Assembly (NCBI RefSeq): GCF_000402035.1
Contig: NC_021287.1
Location: 2,170,001 to 2,234,000, forward strand
Reading direction: 5' to 3'
DNA from: Caballeronia insecticola
GTDB taxonomy: Bacteria > Pseudomonadota > Gammaproteobacteria > Burkholderiales > Burkholderiaceae
Length of the DNA stretch: 64,000 nt
This document shows, piece by piece, positions 1 to 9,242 of this stretch. Under the pieces are notes generated by a model. It was given only the letters and a program-made list of their open reading frames with translations, had not been told where the DNA came from and searched no databases. The position numbers and the translations under genes were made by a program. How positions within the stretch are numbered: the first letter of the stretch is position 1; each line of letters opens with the position of its first letter.

Positions 1-1
1 C

Positions 2-2353
2 AATCGCTGCGTGCGCGCGTGCGAGGAAACGCAAGGCACGTTCGCGCTGACCATCGCCGGACGCGGCTTCGAATCGCGCGTGGCCGCGAGCGAGAACGTG
101 CCGTTCATGGAGTCGGAGTGCGTGTCGTGCGGCGCGTGCGTGGCCGCGTGCCCGACCGCGACGCTGCAGGAAAAGACCGTCATCATGCTCGGTCAGGCCG
201 AACATTCGGCGATCACCACGTGCGCGTACTGCGGCGTCGGCTGCTCGCTCAAAGCCGAGATGAAGGGCAACACCGTCGTGCGTATGACGCCCAACAAGAA
301 CGGTCAGGCAAACGAAGGTCACGCGTGCGTGAAGGGCCGCTTCGCATGGGGCTACGCGACGCACAAGGATCGCATCAAGAAGCCGATGATCCGCGCGAAA
401 ATCACCGATCCGTGGCGTGAAGTGTCGTGGGAGGAAGCGCTCAACTATGCGGCAAGCGAGTTCCGCCGCATCCAGGACAAATACGGGCGCGATTCGATCG
501 GCGGCATCACGTCGTCGCGCTGCACGAACGAAGAAACGTATCTCGTGCAGAAGCTCGTGCGCGCCGCGTTCGGCAACAATAATGTCGATACCTGCGCGCG
601 CGTGTGCCACTCGCCGACGGGCTACGGCCTCAAGACGACGCTCGGCGAATCGGCGGGCACGCAGACGTTCGCATCGGTCGAACAGTCGGACGTGATCATC
701 GTGATCGGCGCGAATCCGACAGACGGCCATCCGGTCTTCGGCTCGCGTCTGAAGCGCCGCATTCGCGAAGGCGCGAAGCTGATCGTGATCGATCCGCGCC
801 GCATCGATATTGTCGATACGCCGCACGTGAAGGCGCAGTATCACCTGCCGTTGCGGCCCGGCACGAACGTCGCGATGGTCAATTCGCTCGCGCACGTGAT
901 CGTCACGGAAGGCCTGCTGAAGGAAGACTTCATCGCTGAGCGCTGCGAGTCGCGCGCGTTCGAACAATGGCGCGATTTCGTCGCGCGCGAAGAGAATTCG
1001 CCCGAAGCGATGGAAGCCGTCACCGGCGTGGCCGCGCAACAGGTGCGTGAAGCCGCGCGCGTCTATGCGCTCGGCGGCAACGGCGCGATCTATTACGGCC
1101 TCGGCGTCACGGAACACGCGCAAGGCTCGACCACCGTCATGGGCATCGCGAATCTGGCGATGGCGACGGGCAACATCGGCCGCGAAGGCGTCGGCGTGAA
1201 TCCGCTGCGCGGCCAGAACAACGTGCAGGGTTCGTGCGACATGGGCTCGTTCCCGCACGAGCTGCCGGGCTATCGTCATATCGGCGATGCCGCCACGCGC
1301 GCGCTGTTCGAGGAAGCATGGAACGCGCAACTGCAACCCGAGCCGGGCCTGCGCATTCCGAACATGTTCGATGCCGCCATGCACGGCACCTTCATGGGCC
1401 TCTATTGTCAGGGCGAGGACATCGTCCAGTCGGACCCGAACACGCAGCACGTGGCCGACGCGCTCTCGTCGATGGAATGCATCGTCGTGCAGGACATCTT
1501 CCTGAACGAAACGGCGAAGTACGCGCACGTGCTGCTGCCGGGCTCGACCTTCCTCGAAAAGGACGGCACCTTCACCAACGCCGAGCGACGCATCTCGCGC
1601 GTGCGCAAGGTCATGCCGCCGCTCGCCGGTCTTGCGGACTGGGAAGTGACGATCCGCCTGTCGCGCGCGCTCGGCTACGAGATGAACTACGCGCATCCGT
1701 CCGAAATCATGGACGAAATCGCGCGCCTCACGCCGACTTTCCATGGCGTCTCCTACGAACGCCTCGACGAACTCGGCAGCATTCAGTGGCCGTGCAACGA
1801 ACGCGCGCCGGACGGCACGCCGACCATGCACATCGACGAATTCGTGCGCGGCAAGGGGCGCTTCGTCATCACCAAGTTCGTGGCGACGCCGGAAAAGGTC
1901 ACGCGCAAGTATCCGCTGCTGCTGACCACGGGCCGCATCCTGTCGCAATACAACGTCGGCGCGCAGACGCGGCGCACCGAGAACTCGTTGTGGCATGACG
2001 AGGACCGGCTGGAGATTCATCCGGTCGATGCGGAGGATCGCGGCATCAGGGAGGACGACTGGGTCGGCATCGAATCGCGCGCGGGACAGACCGTGCTGCG
2101 CGCGAGGATTTCGGAGCGCATGCAGCCGGGCGTCGTCTATACGACGTTCCACTTCCCGGAATCGGGCGCGAACGTCATCACGACGGACTCCTCCGACTGG
2201 GCGACCAACTGTCCGGAATACAAGGTGACGGCGGTGCAGGTGATGCCGGTCGAGCAGCCGTCGCAATGGCAGAAGGAATACTCGCGCTTCAACACGCAGC
2301 AGCTCGAGCTGATGAACATGCGCGACGTGGCGCCCACGACCTCAGGAAAGTAA
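2..2353 (+). CDS. fdsA: NAD-dependent formate dehydrogenase, alpha (catalytic) subunit, 5'-truncated by window edge
   Basis: Oxidises formate to CO2 at a bis-MGD molybdenum centre and passes electrons through Fe-S clusters to the FdsB/FdsG NADH module in the cytoplasm. The open frame runs in from the left edge, so roughly the first 180 residues (2Fe-2S and first ferredoxin clusters) are missing, judged from the usual length near 960 residues. What remains starts in the ferredoxin-like domain (CVSCGACVAACP), continues with the 4Fe-4S motif CAYCGVGC...CVKG of the molybdopterin oxidoreductase family, then RVCHSP, whose Cys is the expected Mo ligand (codon at 605-607), and ends with the molydopterin dinucleotide-binding domain. 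The delta subunit gene follows after three bases, as in other fdsGBACD operons. Confidence 0.95.
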   Translation, partial: NRCVRACEETQGTFALTIAGRGFESRVAASENVPFMESECVSCGACVAACPTATLQEKTVIMLGQAEHSAITTCAYCGVGCSLKAEMKGNTVVRMTPNKNGQANEGHACVKGRFAWGYATHKDRIKKPMIRAKITDPWREVSWEEALNYAASEFRRIQDKYGRDSIGGITSSRCTNEETYLVQKLVRAAFGNNNVDTCARVCHSPTGYGLKTTLGESAGTQTFASVEQSDVIIVIGANPTDGHPVFGSRLKRRIREGAKLIVIDPRRIDIVDTPHVKAQYHLPLRPGTNVAMVNSLAHVIVTEGLLKEDFIAERCESRAFEQWRDFVAREENSPEAMEAVTGVAAQQVREAARVYALGGNGAIYYGLGVTEHAQGSTTVMGIANLAMATGNIGREGVGVNPLRGQNNVQGSCDMGSFPHELPGYRHIGDAATRALFEEAWNAQLQPEPGLRIPNMFDAAMHGTFMGLYCQGEDIVQSDPNTQHVADALSSMECIVVQDIFLNETAKYAHVLLPGSTFLEKDGTFTNAERRISRVRKVMPPLAGLADWEVTIRLSRALGYEMNYAHPSEIMDEIARLTPTFHGVSYERLDELGSIQWPCNERAPDGTPTMHIDEFVRGKGRFVITKFVATPEKVTRKYPLLLTTGRILSQYNVGAQTRRTENSLWHDEDRLEIHPVDAEDRGIREDDWVGIESRAGQTVLRARISERMQPGVVYTTFHFPESGANVITTDSSDWATNCPEYKVTAVQVMPVEQPSQWQKEYSRFNTQQLELMNMRDVAPTTSGK

Positions 2354-2356
2354 CTC

Positions 2357-2602
2357 ATGGATGTCGATAACCTGATCGATATGGCGAACCGCATCGGCGA
2401 ATTTTTCGATTCGCTGCCGGACCGGCCCGAAGCCGTGGATAGCATCGCGGAACACATTCGGCGCTTCTGGGAGCCGCGCATGCGGCTCGCGATCCTGGCC
2501 GCGCTCGAAAACTTGGAGGCGAGCGCCGCGATGCATCCGATCGTGCGCGAGGCGCTCACGCTTCATAAAGCCGATCTGCAACCGAAGACGGCTACTGCCT
2601 GA
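2357..2602 (+). CDS. fdsD: Formate dehydrogenase delta subunit
   Basis: An 81-residue protein of the FdsD family, a small subunit of the soluble NAD-dependent formate dehydrogenase of proteobacteria. It matches the family in length and in the segment IRRFWEPRMR. It begins three bases after the fdsA stop codon, so it is translationally coupled, and it is the last gene of the operon because a strong terminator follows it. Confidence 0.9.
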   Translation: MDVDNLIDMANRIGEFFDSLPDRPEAVDSIAEHIRRFWEPRMRLAILAALENLEASAAMHPIVREALTLHKADLQPKTATA

Positions 2603-2626
2603 GGTTACAAGGCACGTAGCACTCAC

Positions 2627-2660
2627 GCCCTGCCGGCGCATCGCGCCCGCAGGGCTTTTT
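2627..2660 (+). terminator. Rho-independent terminator of the fds operon
   Basis: The stem GCCCTGC (2627-2633) pairs with GCAGGGC (2649-2655) and is followed directly by five T residues. It lies 25 bases after fdsD, and its T run reaches the stop codon of the convergent monooxygenase gene. Confidence 0.85.
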
Positions 2661-4395
2661 AGTCTTCGCGCGATTCGCGTTCGACGTGGCGCTCTACGCT
2701 CGTGTCCTGCGCGCCGAACCATATATCGCAGTGACGCAGCAGCGCGTGCACATCGGACGGCGCACGTCCGCGCGCGGCGATGTAGCCATCGGGACGCACG
2801 AGATAAAACGCGGGACGCGTGCGGCCGTAGTTGTCGGTGAGCGAGTGTGCGCCCTCGCCGCGCGTGTCGGTGATGCGCCACACGCGCACGGCGTTCGGCA
2901 TGATGTTTTCGAGGGCTTTCACGAAACCGTCGAGATCCGGGTCGCGCATCGCGTGCGCCACCGTGATGGTCGCCGGCGCGAGCGCGATGTCGTCCTCGCC
3001 GGTCGGATTCACGAGCAGGAACAGCGAGAAGCAGCCCGGATCGTGCAGATCGAACAGACAGCCGACGCCCGGCAGACGCCCGAGCGGCCCGTCGATGACA
3101 TGCACGCGCGCGTCCGGCGCTCGCTCGCCCGCGCGCGGACCGCCGTCGAGCAGACGCTCCAGCGTGAGCGGGCTCTTGCGATAGTTGATCGACAGCTCGC
3201 TCACCGTGCGCCGCATCGCGTCGCGCAACGGGCCGATGGCGGCAAGCGCGGGCATCACGTGATCGCGCATCAGCTTCATCGGGCCGTGCTCGGCGCCGGC
3301 CATTTGCGTGAGCATGCTCGATTGCCTGAGCACGTCGCGCTCGATCGGATGCCGCTCCGCGTGATAGCTGTCGAGCAGCCGTTCGGGCGCGCCGCCCGCG
3401 AGCATGCGCGCGATCTTCCAGCCTAGATTGAACGCTTCCTGAATGCCGGTGTTCATGCCCTGCGCGCCCGCCGGACTGTGCACGTGCGCCGAATCGCCCG
3501 CGAGAAACACGCGCTCCACGCGCAGGCGATCGACCATGCGGCTGTTCAGATGGAAGTACGACGACCACGTCAGATTAGACAGCGTCACCCGATGATGCAC
3601 ACGCCGTTCGACGAGCGCGCGGCATTCCTCGACGCTCGGGCCGCTCTTCGCTTCGCCGGCGTTAACGGACTGAGCGACGGGTACGGGCAGATCGGCGATC
3701 AGGCGCGCGCGGTCGCCGCCCATCGGGAAGAGCGCCGCGAGCCCTTCGCCCGACGCGAAAATGTGGAACTCGTCGTCGGGCCAGTCGGAGTCCGCTTGCA
3801 AGTCGGCGAGCAGATAGGTCTGATCGAACGTCTTGCCGTCGAAGCCGATACCAAGCCGGTGCCGCACGAAACTATGCGCGCCGTCCGCCGCGATCAGATA
3901 CGAAGGACGCAGCAACTCGTCGCGCCCGTTCGGATGCCGCAGCGTTGCCTGCACGCCTGCCGCGCCCTGCGAGAAATCGATCAGCTCGACGCCGCGCTCG
4001 ATGTCCACATGCAGACCCGCGAGATGCTCGGCGAGCAGCCGTTCCGTCTGCGATTGTTCGAGAAAGAGCAGATACGGATAGCGCGTCTGCAAGGGATCGA
4101 AGTCGAGGCGCGCGAGACGCTGCCCGTTCGAGTAGAGATTCGCCACACGCGCGCGATGGCCGAGTTCGAGAAACGGCTTGACGATGCGATGCTGCTCGAA
4201 GAGTTCGAGCGTGCGCGCCTGAATGCCGATTGCGCGCGAATGCGGCGACGGCTCGCGGGCACGATCGACGAGCCTGACCGGGACATGCGCCCGTGCGAGA
4301 CTCATCGCGGCGGCGAGGCCGGTCGGACCCGCTCCGACGATCAGGACGGGCGCCACGTCCAGCTTGTCGTTCGGATTCAGCTTTGGCGCGAACAT
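2659..4395 (-). CDS. FAD-dependent aromatic-ring monooxygenase family protein
   Basis: A 578-residue flavoprotein of the PheA/TfdB/MhpA monooxygenase family, which uses NAD(P)H and O2 to hydroxylate phenolic substrates. Visible motifs are the N-terminal FAD-binding GAGPTGL, and the second FAD motif GDSAHVHSPAGAQGMNTG that ends the FAD domain; a thioredoxin-like C-terminal domain is expected by family. The ATG at 4395 is preferred over an upstream in-frame TTG because GGGGGAGG stands six bases before it. The gene is alone, with no ring-cleavage partner nearby, so its substrate cannot be assigned from context. Confidence 0.85.
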   Translation of the reverse strand: MFAPKLNPNDKLDVAPVLIVGAGPTGLAAAMSLARAHVPVRLVDRAREPSPHSRAIGIQARTLELFEQHRIVKPFLELGHRARVANLYSNGQRLARLDFDPLQTRYPYLLFLEQSQTERLLAEHLAGLHVDIERGVELIDFSQGAAGVQATLRHPNGRDELLRPSYLIAADGAHSFVRHRLGIGFDGKTFDQTYLLADLQADSDWPDDEFHIFASGEGLAALFPMGGDRARLIADLPVPVAQSVNAGEAKSGPSVEECRALVERRVHHRVTLSNLTWSSYFHLNSRMVDRLRVERVFLAGDSAHVHSPAGAQGMNTGIQEAFNLGWKIARMLAGGAPERLLDSYHAERHPIERDVLRQSSMLTQMAGAEHGPMKLMRDHVMPALAAIGPLRDAMRRTVSELSINYRKSPLTLERLLDGGPRAGERAPDARVHVIDGPLGRLPGVGCLFDLHDPGCFSLFLLVNPTGEDDIALAPATITVAHAMRDPDLDGFVKALENIMPNAVRVWRITDTRGEGAHSLTDNYGRTRPAFYLVRPDGYIAARGRAPSDVHALLRHCDIWFGAQDTSVERHVERESRED

Positions 4396-4451
4396 GCAGT
4401 CCTCCCCCAAACGTCACGGCGTCTAGTGTACGCCCGGACCCTTTTGCGGAG

Positions 4452-5456
4452 TCAGTGTACGTGGCCGCGTTCGCTCAGCACGCACGCGTGACACGCTCCG
4501 CCGAGCTCCACCTGGACGGTCGCATGATGCATCGAATATTCGCTGCGCAAGGTCGTGACGACGCCCTGAACGAACGCATCGCCGGGATGGCCCTGCGGCA
4601 TCACGAGATGCACGGTGAGCGCGTTTTCGGTGGTCGAGAGCGCCCACACGTGCAGGTCGTGCACGTTGCGCACGCCGGGAAGCTGCGTGAGATAAGTCTC
4701 GATGCGCGTCATGTCGACAGACGGCGGGACGGCTGCCATCGCGAGGCGCATTGCGTCGCGCCCGAGCCCCCACGTCCCGACGACGATCACCGACACCACG
4801 ATCAGGCTCATCAGCGGATCGAGCCAGCTCCAGCCGGTGAACATGATGACAAGCCCGCTCACCGCGACGGCGGCGGAGATCGCGGCATCGGCGGCCATGT
4901 GCAGGAAGGCGCCGCGCACGTTGAGGTCTTCCTTGCTGCCGCGCATGAAGAGCCACGCGGAGAAGCCGTTGACGATCAGGCCGAGCGTCGCGACGATGAA
5001 CACGTCCAGCCCCGCGACGGGCGCCGGATTGATGAGCCGCTGGATCGCTTCCAGCACGATCGCGCCGCATGCGAACAGCAGCAGCGCCGCATTGGCGAGC
5101 GACGCGAGAATCGACGAACTGCCGAGCCCGAAGGTATAGCGCGCGTTCGGCTGGCGCGTGCCGAGCCACACGGCGCCCCAGGCGAGCAGCAGGCCGAGCA
5201 CGTCGGAGAGATTGTGGCCGGCGTCGGCGAGCAGCGCGGTCGAGTGCGCGAGGAAGCCGTAGATGCCCTGCACGATCACGATCAGCACGTTCAGCCCGAC
5301 GGCAAGCGCGAACGTACGGCCCTGCCCCGCCTGCGGCGCATGGTGATGATGATGTCCGCCCGAACCGTGGCCATGATCATGGCCGTGACCGCGGTGATCG
5401 TGCGCCTCGCCGTGCGCATGTTGATGGTCGTGTTCTTCGTGTTGATGCGTGCTCAT
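4452..5456 (-). CDS. Cation diffusion facilitator (CzcD/DmeF-like) metal exporter
   Basis: A 334-residue inner-membrane metal:proton antiporter of the CDF family, expected to export Zn, Co, Cd or similar ions. The N-terminus is a His/Asp-rich metal-binding stretch of about 40 residues. Six membrane segments follow, with the HxxxD metal site on TM2 (LLADAGHNLSD) and the matching site on TM5 (HMAADAAIS), then the cytoplasmic ferredoxin-like domain ending in a second cluster of His and Cys residues. It follows an ArsR-type gene by 22 bases on the same strand, which points to metal-induced co-transcription. The specific metal is not known. Confidence 0.92.
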   Translation of the reverse strand: MSTHQHEEHDHQHAHGEAHDHRGHGHDHGHGSGGHHHHHAPQAGQGRTFALAVGLNVLIVIVQGIYGFLAHSTALLADAGHNLSDVLGLLLAWGAVWLGTRQPNARYTFGLGSSSILASLANAALLLFACGAIVLEAIQRLINPAPVAGLDVFIVATLGLIVNGFSAWLFMRGSKEDLNVRGAFLHMAADAAISAAVAVSGLVIMFTGWSWLDPLMSLIVVSVIVVGTWGLGRDAMRLAMAAVPPSVDMTRIETYLTQLPGVRNVHDLHVWALSTTENALTVHLVMPQGHPGDAFVQGVVTTLRSEYSMHHATVQVELGGACHACVLSERGHVH

Positions 5457-5478
5457 CGGAGGCTCTGGGTTCGGTGTT

Positions 5479-5829
5479 TCAGTCGATGTCGGCGGGATCG
5501 GACGGCGGCTCCGCGATGTGTTCCAGCAACTCGCCGAGCATCCCGCTGATGTGACGGTCGGCGGCCACGTAGAACACCTGCTTGCCCTGACGCTCGGCGC
5601 GCACGATGCGCGCGGCACGCAACAGCCGCAAGTGATGGCTCACCAGCGACGCCGACAGCCCGAGCGATTCCGCGATCGCCCCGACGGCGCGCTTCTGCTC
5701 GACGCACGCCAGCACGATGCGCAGACGCGTCGGGTCGCCGAGCAGGCGGAACAGGTCGGCGAGCGGCACGACGCGCTCGTCGGAGGTGATTGACGCGGCT
5801 TGCGGAGTCAGGGTGGATGTCACGCTCAA
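5479..5829 (-). CDS. ArsR/SmtB-family metal-responsive repressor
   Basis: A 116-residue winged-helix regulator. The DNA-recognition region reads SLGLSASLVSHHLRLLRAA, typical of ArsR/SmtB proteins that release DNA when they bind metal. The classical alpha3 CxC metal site is not obvious: there is one Cys (LACVEQ) and a C-terminal DRH...H region that could form an alpha5-type site. No ATG fits; the frame opens with TTG (5829) or GTG (5823) and no strong ribosome-binding site is seen, so the start is uncertain. It lies directly upstream of the CDF exporter and next to an SmtB-like operator. Confidence 0.88.
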   Translation of the reverse strand: MSVTSTLTPQAASITSDERVVPLADLFRLLGDPTRLRIVLACVEQKRAVGAIAESLGLSASLVSHHLRLLRAARIVRAERQGKQVFYVAADRHISGMLGELLEHIAEPPSDPADID

Positions 5830-5840
5830 CGACCAGTCAG

Positions 5841-5850
5841 TAACATGTTA
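5841..5850. repeat. Perfect 10-bp palindrome in the arsR upstream region
   Basis: TAACATGTTA is a perfect palindrome, extendable to GTAACATGTTAAC. It sits between the SmtB-like operator and the start of the regulator gene and may be a second protein-binding site. Confidence 0.5.
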
Positions 5851-5862
5851 ACGACAAATACT

Positions 5863-5876
5863 TGAATAGGTGTTCA
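5863..5876. promoter_or_regulatory. SmtB/ArsR-type operator TGAA-N6-TTCA
   Basis: TGAATAGGTGTTCA fits the TGAA-N6-TTCA core bound by SmtB/ZiaR-type repressors. It lies 34 bases upstream of the ArsR-family gene and in the promoter region expected for the regulator-exporter pair, so autoregulation is likely. Confidence 0.65.
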
Positions 5877-5944
5877 TATGTTAAGTGCCATCGTCGCAAC
5901 ATGTCAACGGCCGTTTTGGGAGCCGGGGCCTCGGGTGTGGGAAA

Positions 5945-7834
5945 ATGTTACGTCTGCAATCCGCGCCCGAAGTTCTTCCCGTCATGGACACCGTTTTCGC
6001 CCGCGGTTTCGCGGCCCATCGTGACGGCCGCCTGACCGAAGCGGAGCGCGACTATCAAGCCGCGCTCGCCGCCGAACCTCATCACGTCGACGCGCTGCAT
6101 TATCTCGGCGTGCTGCGCCATCAGCAGGGCCAGCACGCGGAGGCTGCCGAGCTCGTGCGCCGCGCGGTCGACCTGCGTCCGACCGATGCCGGCCTGCAAC
6201 TGAATCTCGGCAACGCGCTGAAGGCGCTCGGCCGTCTCGACGACGCGATCGAGCGGTTCCGCAATGCGCTCACGCTCGCGCCGGGCTTTCCGCTCGCGCA
6301 GTACAACCTCGGCAACGCCTATACGGCGGCGGGCCGTCACGAAGACGCGGCCGATGCCTTCGAGAAGGCGCTGCGCCTGCAGCCCAACGACGCCGCCGCG
6401 TGGAACAACTTCGGCAACGCGCTCTCGGCGCTGCGCCGCTTCAAGGACGCGTCGCAGGCCTTCACGCGCGCGCTCGCGCTGCGCCCGCGTCATGCCGGCG
6501 CGCACAACAATCTGGGCATGGCGCTCAACGCGCTGGGCGACACGCACGGAGCGATCGAACAGTTTCGCGCCGCGGTGCAGGCCGAACCGAACTACGTCGC
6601 GGCGCATTTCAACCTGGGCAACCTGCTCGAGGCGAATGGCAATCCCGCCGATGCGCTGCCCGCCCTGCGCCGCGCGGTGGACCTGCAGCCGCGTTTCGCG
6701 CCGGGACGTTTCAGCCTCGGCCATGCGCTCTCCCGCCTCGGCCGTCACGACGAAGCCGTGCCGCATTTCGAGCGCGCGGTCGGGCTCGATCCCAAGTACG
6801 GCGTCGCGTGGCTGTCTCTCGGCAACGCGCATCTCCTGCTCGGCGCGCATCAGGCGGCGCTGCGCGCGTTCGATGAAGCGCTGCGCCTCGATCCCGACTC
6901 GCAAGCCGCGCAACTGAACCGCGCCCTCGCCCTGCTGACGACCGGCGACTATGCGCGCGGGCTGCCCGCCTACGAATGGCGTCTGAAGACGTCCGGAAGC
7001 GAACCCGCGCCGCCTTTGCCGCGCTGGAACGGCGAGCCGATGCCGGAGCGCACGCTGCTCGTGCGTGCCGAGCAAGGTTTCGGCGACACCTTGCAGTTCG
7101 TTCGCTTCGTGCCGTTCGCGGCGAGGCTCGTCGGCAAGCTGGTGCTCGAGGTGCAACCCGCGCTCGTGCCGCTGCTGGCGCCGGCGGCGAATGCCGCGCG
7201 CGTCGAATTGCGAGCCAAGCCGGATAATGCCGCCCCGCGCGCCGATGCGTTCTGCCCGCTGCTGAGCCTGCCGCTCGCACTCGGCATGACATCGCGCGAT
7301 GCCATTCCGGCGCGGACGCCCTATCTCGTCGTGCCCGCCGATTACCGGCGCAAGTGGCGCGGCTCGATCGGCGGCGCGCATAAGCGCAAGATCGGCATTG
7401 CGTGGTCCGGACGGATGCAGCCGGGCGAAACGCGCTCGGTGCCCGTCGAGGCGCTGGTGCCGCTCTTCGCGCTCGAAGGCATCGACTGGGTCGTGCTGCA
7501 ACCGTTCCTGACGGGCCATGAACGCGACGTCCTGCGCGCGCACCCGAACACGAAATCGATTCACTGTCTGGAAGGCCGGCTGATGAATTTCGCGGACACG
7601 GGCGCGATCGTCGACCGGCTGGATGAGGTGGTGTCGATCGATACCTCGGTCGCGCATCTGGCGGGCGCGCTCGGCAAACCGGTCACGATCATGCTGCCGT
7701 TCGCCGCCGACTGGCGCTGGGGCGTCGAGACCGGCAAGAGCGCGTGGTACCGCAGCGCGCGCCTCGTGCGTCAGCGCGCGCCGGGGCAATGGCGGGAAGT
7801 CATCGAGGAAACGGCGGCGGCGCTGCGAGGCTGA
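5945..7834 (+). CDS. Tetratricopeptide-repeat protein with C-terminal GT-B glycosyltransferase-like domain
   Basis: A 629-residue protein. Roughly residues 15-345 are about ten TPR units with the typical A-x-x-x-Y/F-N-L-G-N pattern. The last 270 residues resemble the GT9/heptosyltransferase-like fold: LLVRAEQGFGDTLQFVRF, then KIGIAWSG, and near the end VSIDTSVAHLAGALGKP, the nucleotide-sugar site motif. Such TPR-GT fusions are common in Burkholderia and their acceptors are mostly unknown. The start at 5945 is chosen because GGGAAA precedes it; 5984 (MDTVFARG) is also possible. The gene diverges from the arsR-CDF pair. Confidence 0.8.
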   Translation: MLRLQSAPEVLPVMDTVFARGFAAHRDGRLTEAERDYQAALAAEPHHVDALHYLGVLRHQQGQHAEAAELVRRAVDLRPTDAGLQLNLGNALKALGRLDDAIERFRNALTLAPGFPLAQYNLGNAYTAAGRHEDAADAFEKALRLQPNDAAAWNNFGNALSALRRFKDASQAFTRALALRPRHAGAHNNLGMALNALGDTHGAIEQFRAAVQAEPNYVAAHFNLGNLLEANGNPADALPALRRAVDLQPRFAPGRFSLGHALSRLGRHDEAVPHFERAVGLDPKYGVAWLSLGNAHLLLGAHQAALRAFDEALRLDPDSQAAQLNRALALLTTGDYARGLPAYEWRLKTSGSEPAPPLPRWNGEPMPERTLLVRAEQGFGDTLQFVRFVPFAARLVGKLVLEVQPALVPLLAPAANAARVELRAKPDNAAPRADAFCPLLSLPLALGMTSRDAIPARTPYLVVPADYRRKWRGSIGGAHKRKIGIAWSGRMQPGETRSVPVEALVPLFALEGIDWVVLQPFLTGHERDVLRAHPNTKSIHCLEGRLMNFADTGAIVDRLDEVVSIDTSVAHLAGALGKPVTIMLPFAADWRWGVETGKSAWYRSARLVRQRAPGQWREVIEETAAALRG

Positions 7835-8117
7835 CTACGCACATCGCTCGAAAAGCCCTGGCCGCAGCGGCCGGTTATCGGCATATGCAGCCGGCGCTCG
7901 CGACACCAACTCGACCGAATGCAACAGCCGCCGCTTGGCCGGATCTGACGACGGACGCCATCGCTGACGGCACTCCTGAGGCACCGGACGAAGCACTCCG
8001 CAATCGAGCTGATCGGCTGCCCCCGCCGCGAAATGATGCCGACCGACGTTTCCTCGAGGTCTTCCCCGATCGGCGACGCACACACACGTTCGCAGACCAT
8101 GTCGCATTCGACAAGTC
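7835..8117. other. Non-coding or decayed stretch
   Basis: No convincing gene is seen here. Open frames across it are out of step with the hydrolase fragment that follows, so this is probably eroded sequence of a former gene whose 3' end survives at 8118. Confidence 0.5.
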
Positions 8118-8330
8118 GCGCTGGACTGGCTCGGCGAAGACGGCCTGCTGACCGGCAGCGAAGACTTCGCCTTCATCCTCGAAAAATGCCCGGGCTGCTA
8201 TTTGATCATCGGCAATGGTGACGGCGAAGGCGGTTGCATGGCCCACACCCCCGGCTAAGATTTCAACGACGCGATTCTCGCCACCGGCGCAGGCTTTTGC
8301 GTTCGTCTGGTCGAGCGCTTTCTCGCGTAG
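8118..8330 (+). pseudogene. Remnant of M20-family amidohydrolase (hippurate hydrolase type), C-terminal end only
   Basis: The frame reads ALDWLGEDGLLTGSEDFAF, then CPGCYLIIGNGDGEGG, and after a stop DFNDAILATGAGFCVRLVE. This is the characteristic C-terminus of M20D amidohydrolases, where GSEDF holds the metal-ligand Glu and PGYDFND is conserved. The codon for that Tyr is TAA (8256-8258), and the rest of the gene is missing upstream. The neighbouring binding-protein gene suggests a former amidohydrolase/uptake operon. Confidence 0.8.
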
Positions 8331-8404
8331 CATCCGGTATTACGCTTAGTACTACAGATCGCGTCCGGCTCGCGCCGTGCGCCACAGATCAAGGAGGAGA
8401 CCCC

Positions 8405-9184
8405 ATGAAACGACTGAAATTTGCAAGCGTTGTGATGATCGCCGTTCTGCCGTGCGCGGTGCTGGCCGGCAGTCCGCAGGTCATCAAGTTCGGCGTCGAT
8501 CCGACTTTTCCGCCGTTCGAATCGAAATTGCCCGATGGCTCGATCGTCGGTTTCGACATCGATCTGGGCCAGGCGATTTGCGCCAACCTGCACGCGAAAT
8601 GCGAGTGGGTCGAGCAAAGCCTCGACGGCATGATTCCCGCACTCAAGGCACGCAAGTTCGATGCGGTGCTGTCCGGCATGGCCGCGACTCCGGCGCGGCG
8701 CGAACAGATCGACTTCACAAATCGGCTGTATGCCGGGCCGTCGCGCCTCGTGGCCCGTGGGGGCGCGAATCTTCAGCCGACGGCGGAGTCGCTGCGCGGC
8801 AAGCGGATCGGCGTGCAGCAGGGCTCGGCGCAGGAAGCCTACGCGCGACGTGATTGGGCGCCCGCCGGCGTGAGCATCGTGACCTATCAGAACCAGGATC
8901 AGGTCTACGAGGATCTGCAAAACGGCCGGCTCGATGCAGCGTTCCAGCCGGTCGTCCAGGCTGATCTCGGCTTTCTCAAGCAGCCGCGCGGCAAGGGCTT
9001 TGGGTTCGTCGGTGCGGAAGTCAAGGATCGCAGGTTGATCGGCGATGGCGTTGCCATCGGTATCCGCAAGGGCAATCAGGAACTCGCCGCTCAGATCAAT
9101 CAGGCGATCGCCAACATTCGCAAGAGCGGCGAGTATGAGCGGATCAATCGCAAGTACTTCGACTTCGACATATACGGCGAATGA
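8405..9184 (+). CDS. Amino-acid ABC transporter periplasmic binding protein (HisJ/ArtJ family)
   Basis: A 259-residue secreted binding protein for polar amino acids (SBP_bac_3). It has a signal peptide (MKRLKF then a hydrophobic core ending VLAG) and the family motifs FGVDPTFPPFE, FDIDLGQAI and DAVLSGMAATPARREQIDF. An excellent ribosome-binding site, AAGGAGGAG, stands before the ATG. It is intact, but its partners are not: an amidohydrolase remnant lies upstream and only the tail of an ATPase lies downstream, with no permease. It could still serve another transporter. Confidence 0.92.
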   Translation: MKRLKFASVVMIAVLPCAVLAGSPQVIKFGVDPTFPPFESKLPDGSIVGFDIDLGQAICANLHAKCEWVEQSLDGMIPALKARKFDAVLSGMAATPARREQIDFTNRLYAGPSRLVARGGANLQPTAESLRGKRIGVQQGSAQEAYARRDWAPAGVSIVTYQNQDQVYEDLQNGRLDAAFQPVVQADLGFLKQPRGKGFGFVGAEVKDRRLIGDGVAIGIRKGNQELAAQINQAIANIRKSGEYERINRKYFDFDIYGE

Positions 9185-9242
9185 CGCGGCACGGACGCAG
9201 TCCCCTTTCGCCCCGAACGATTCGAACAACAACGCACAGCAC

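Noticed and set aside
5948..7789. A 613-residue minus-strand frame opposite the TPR gene
   Set aside because: Apparent repeats in it mirror the TPR units on the other strand; no start signal or domain supports it.
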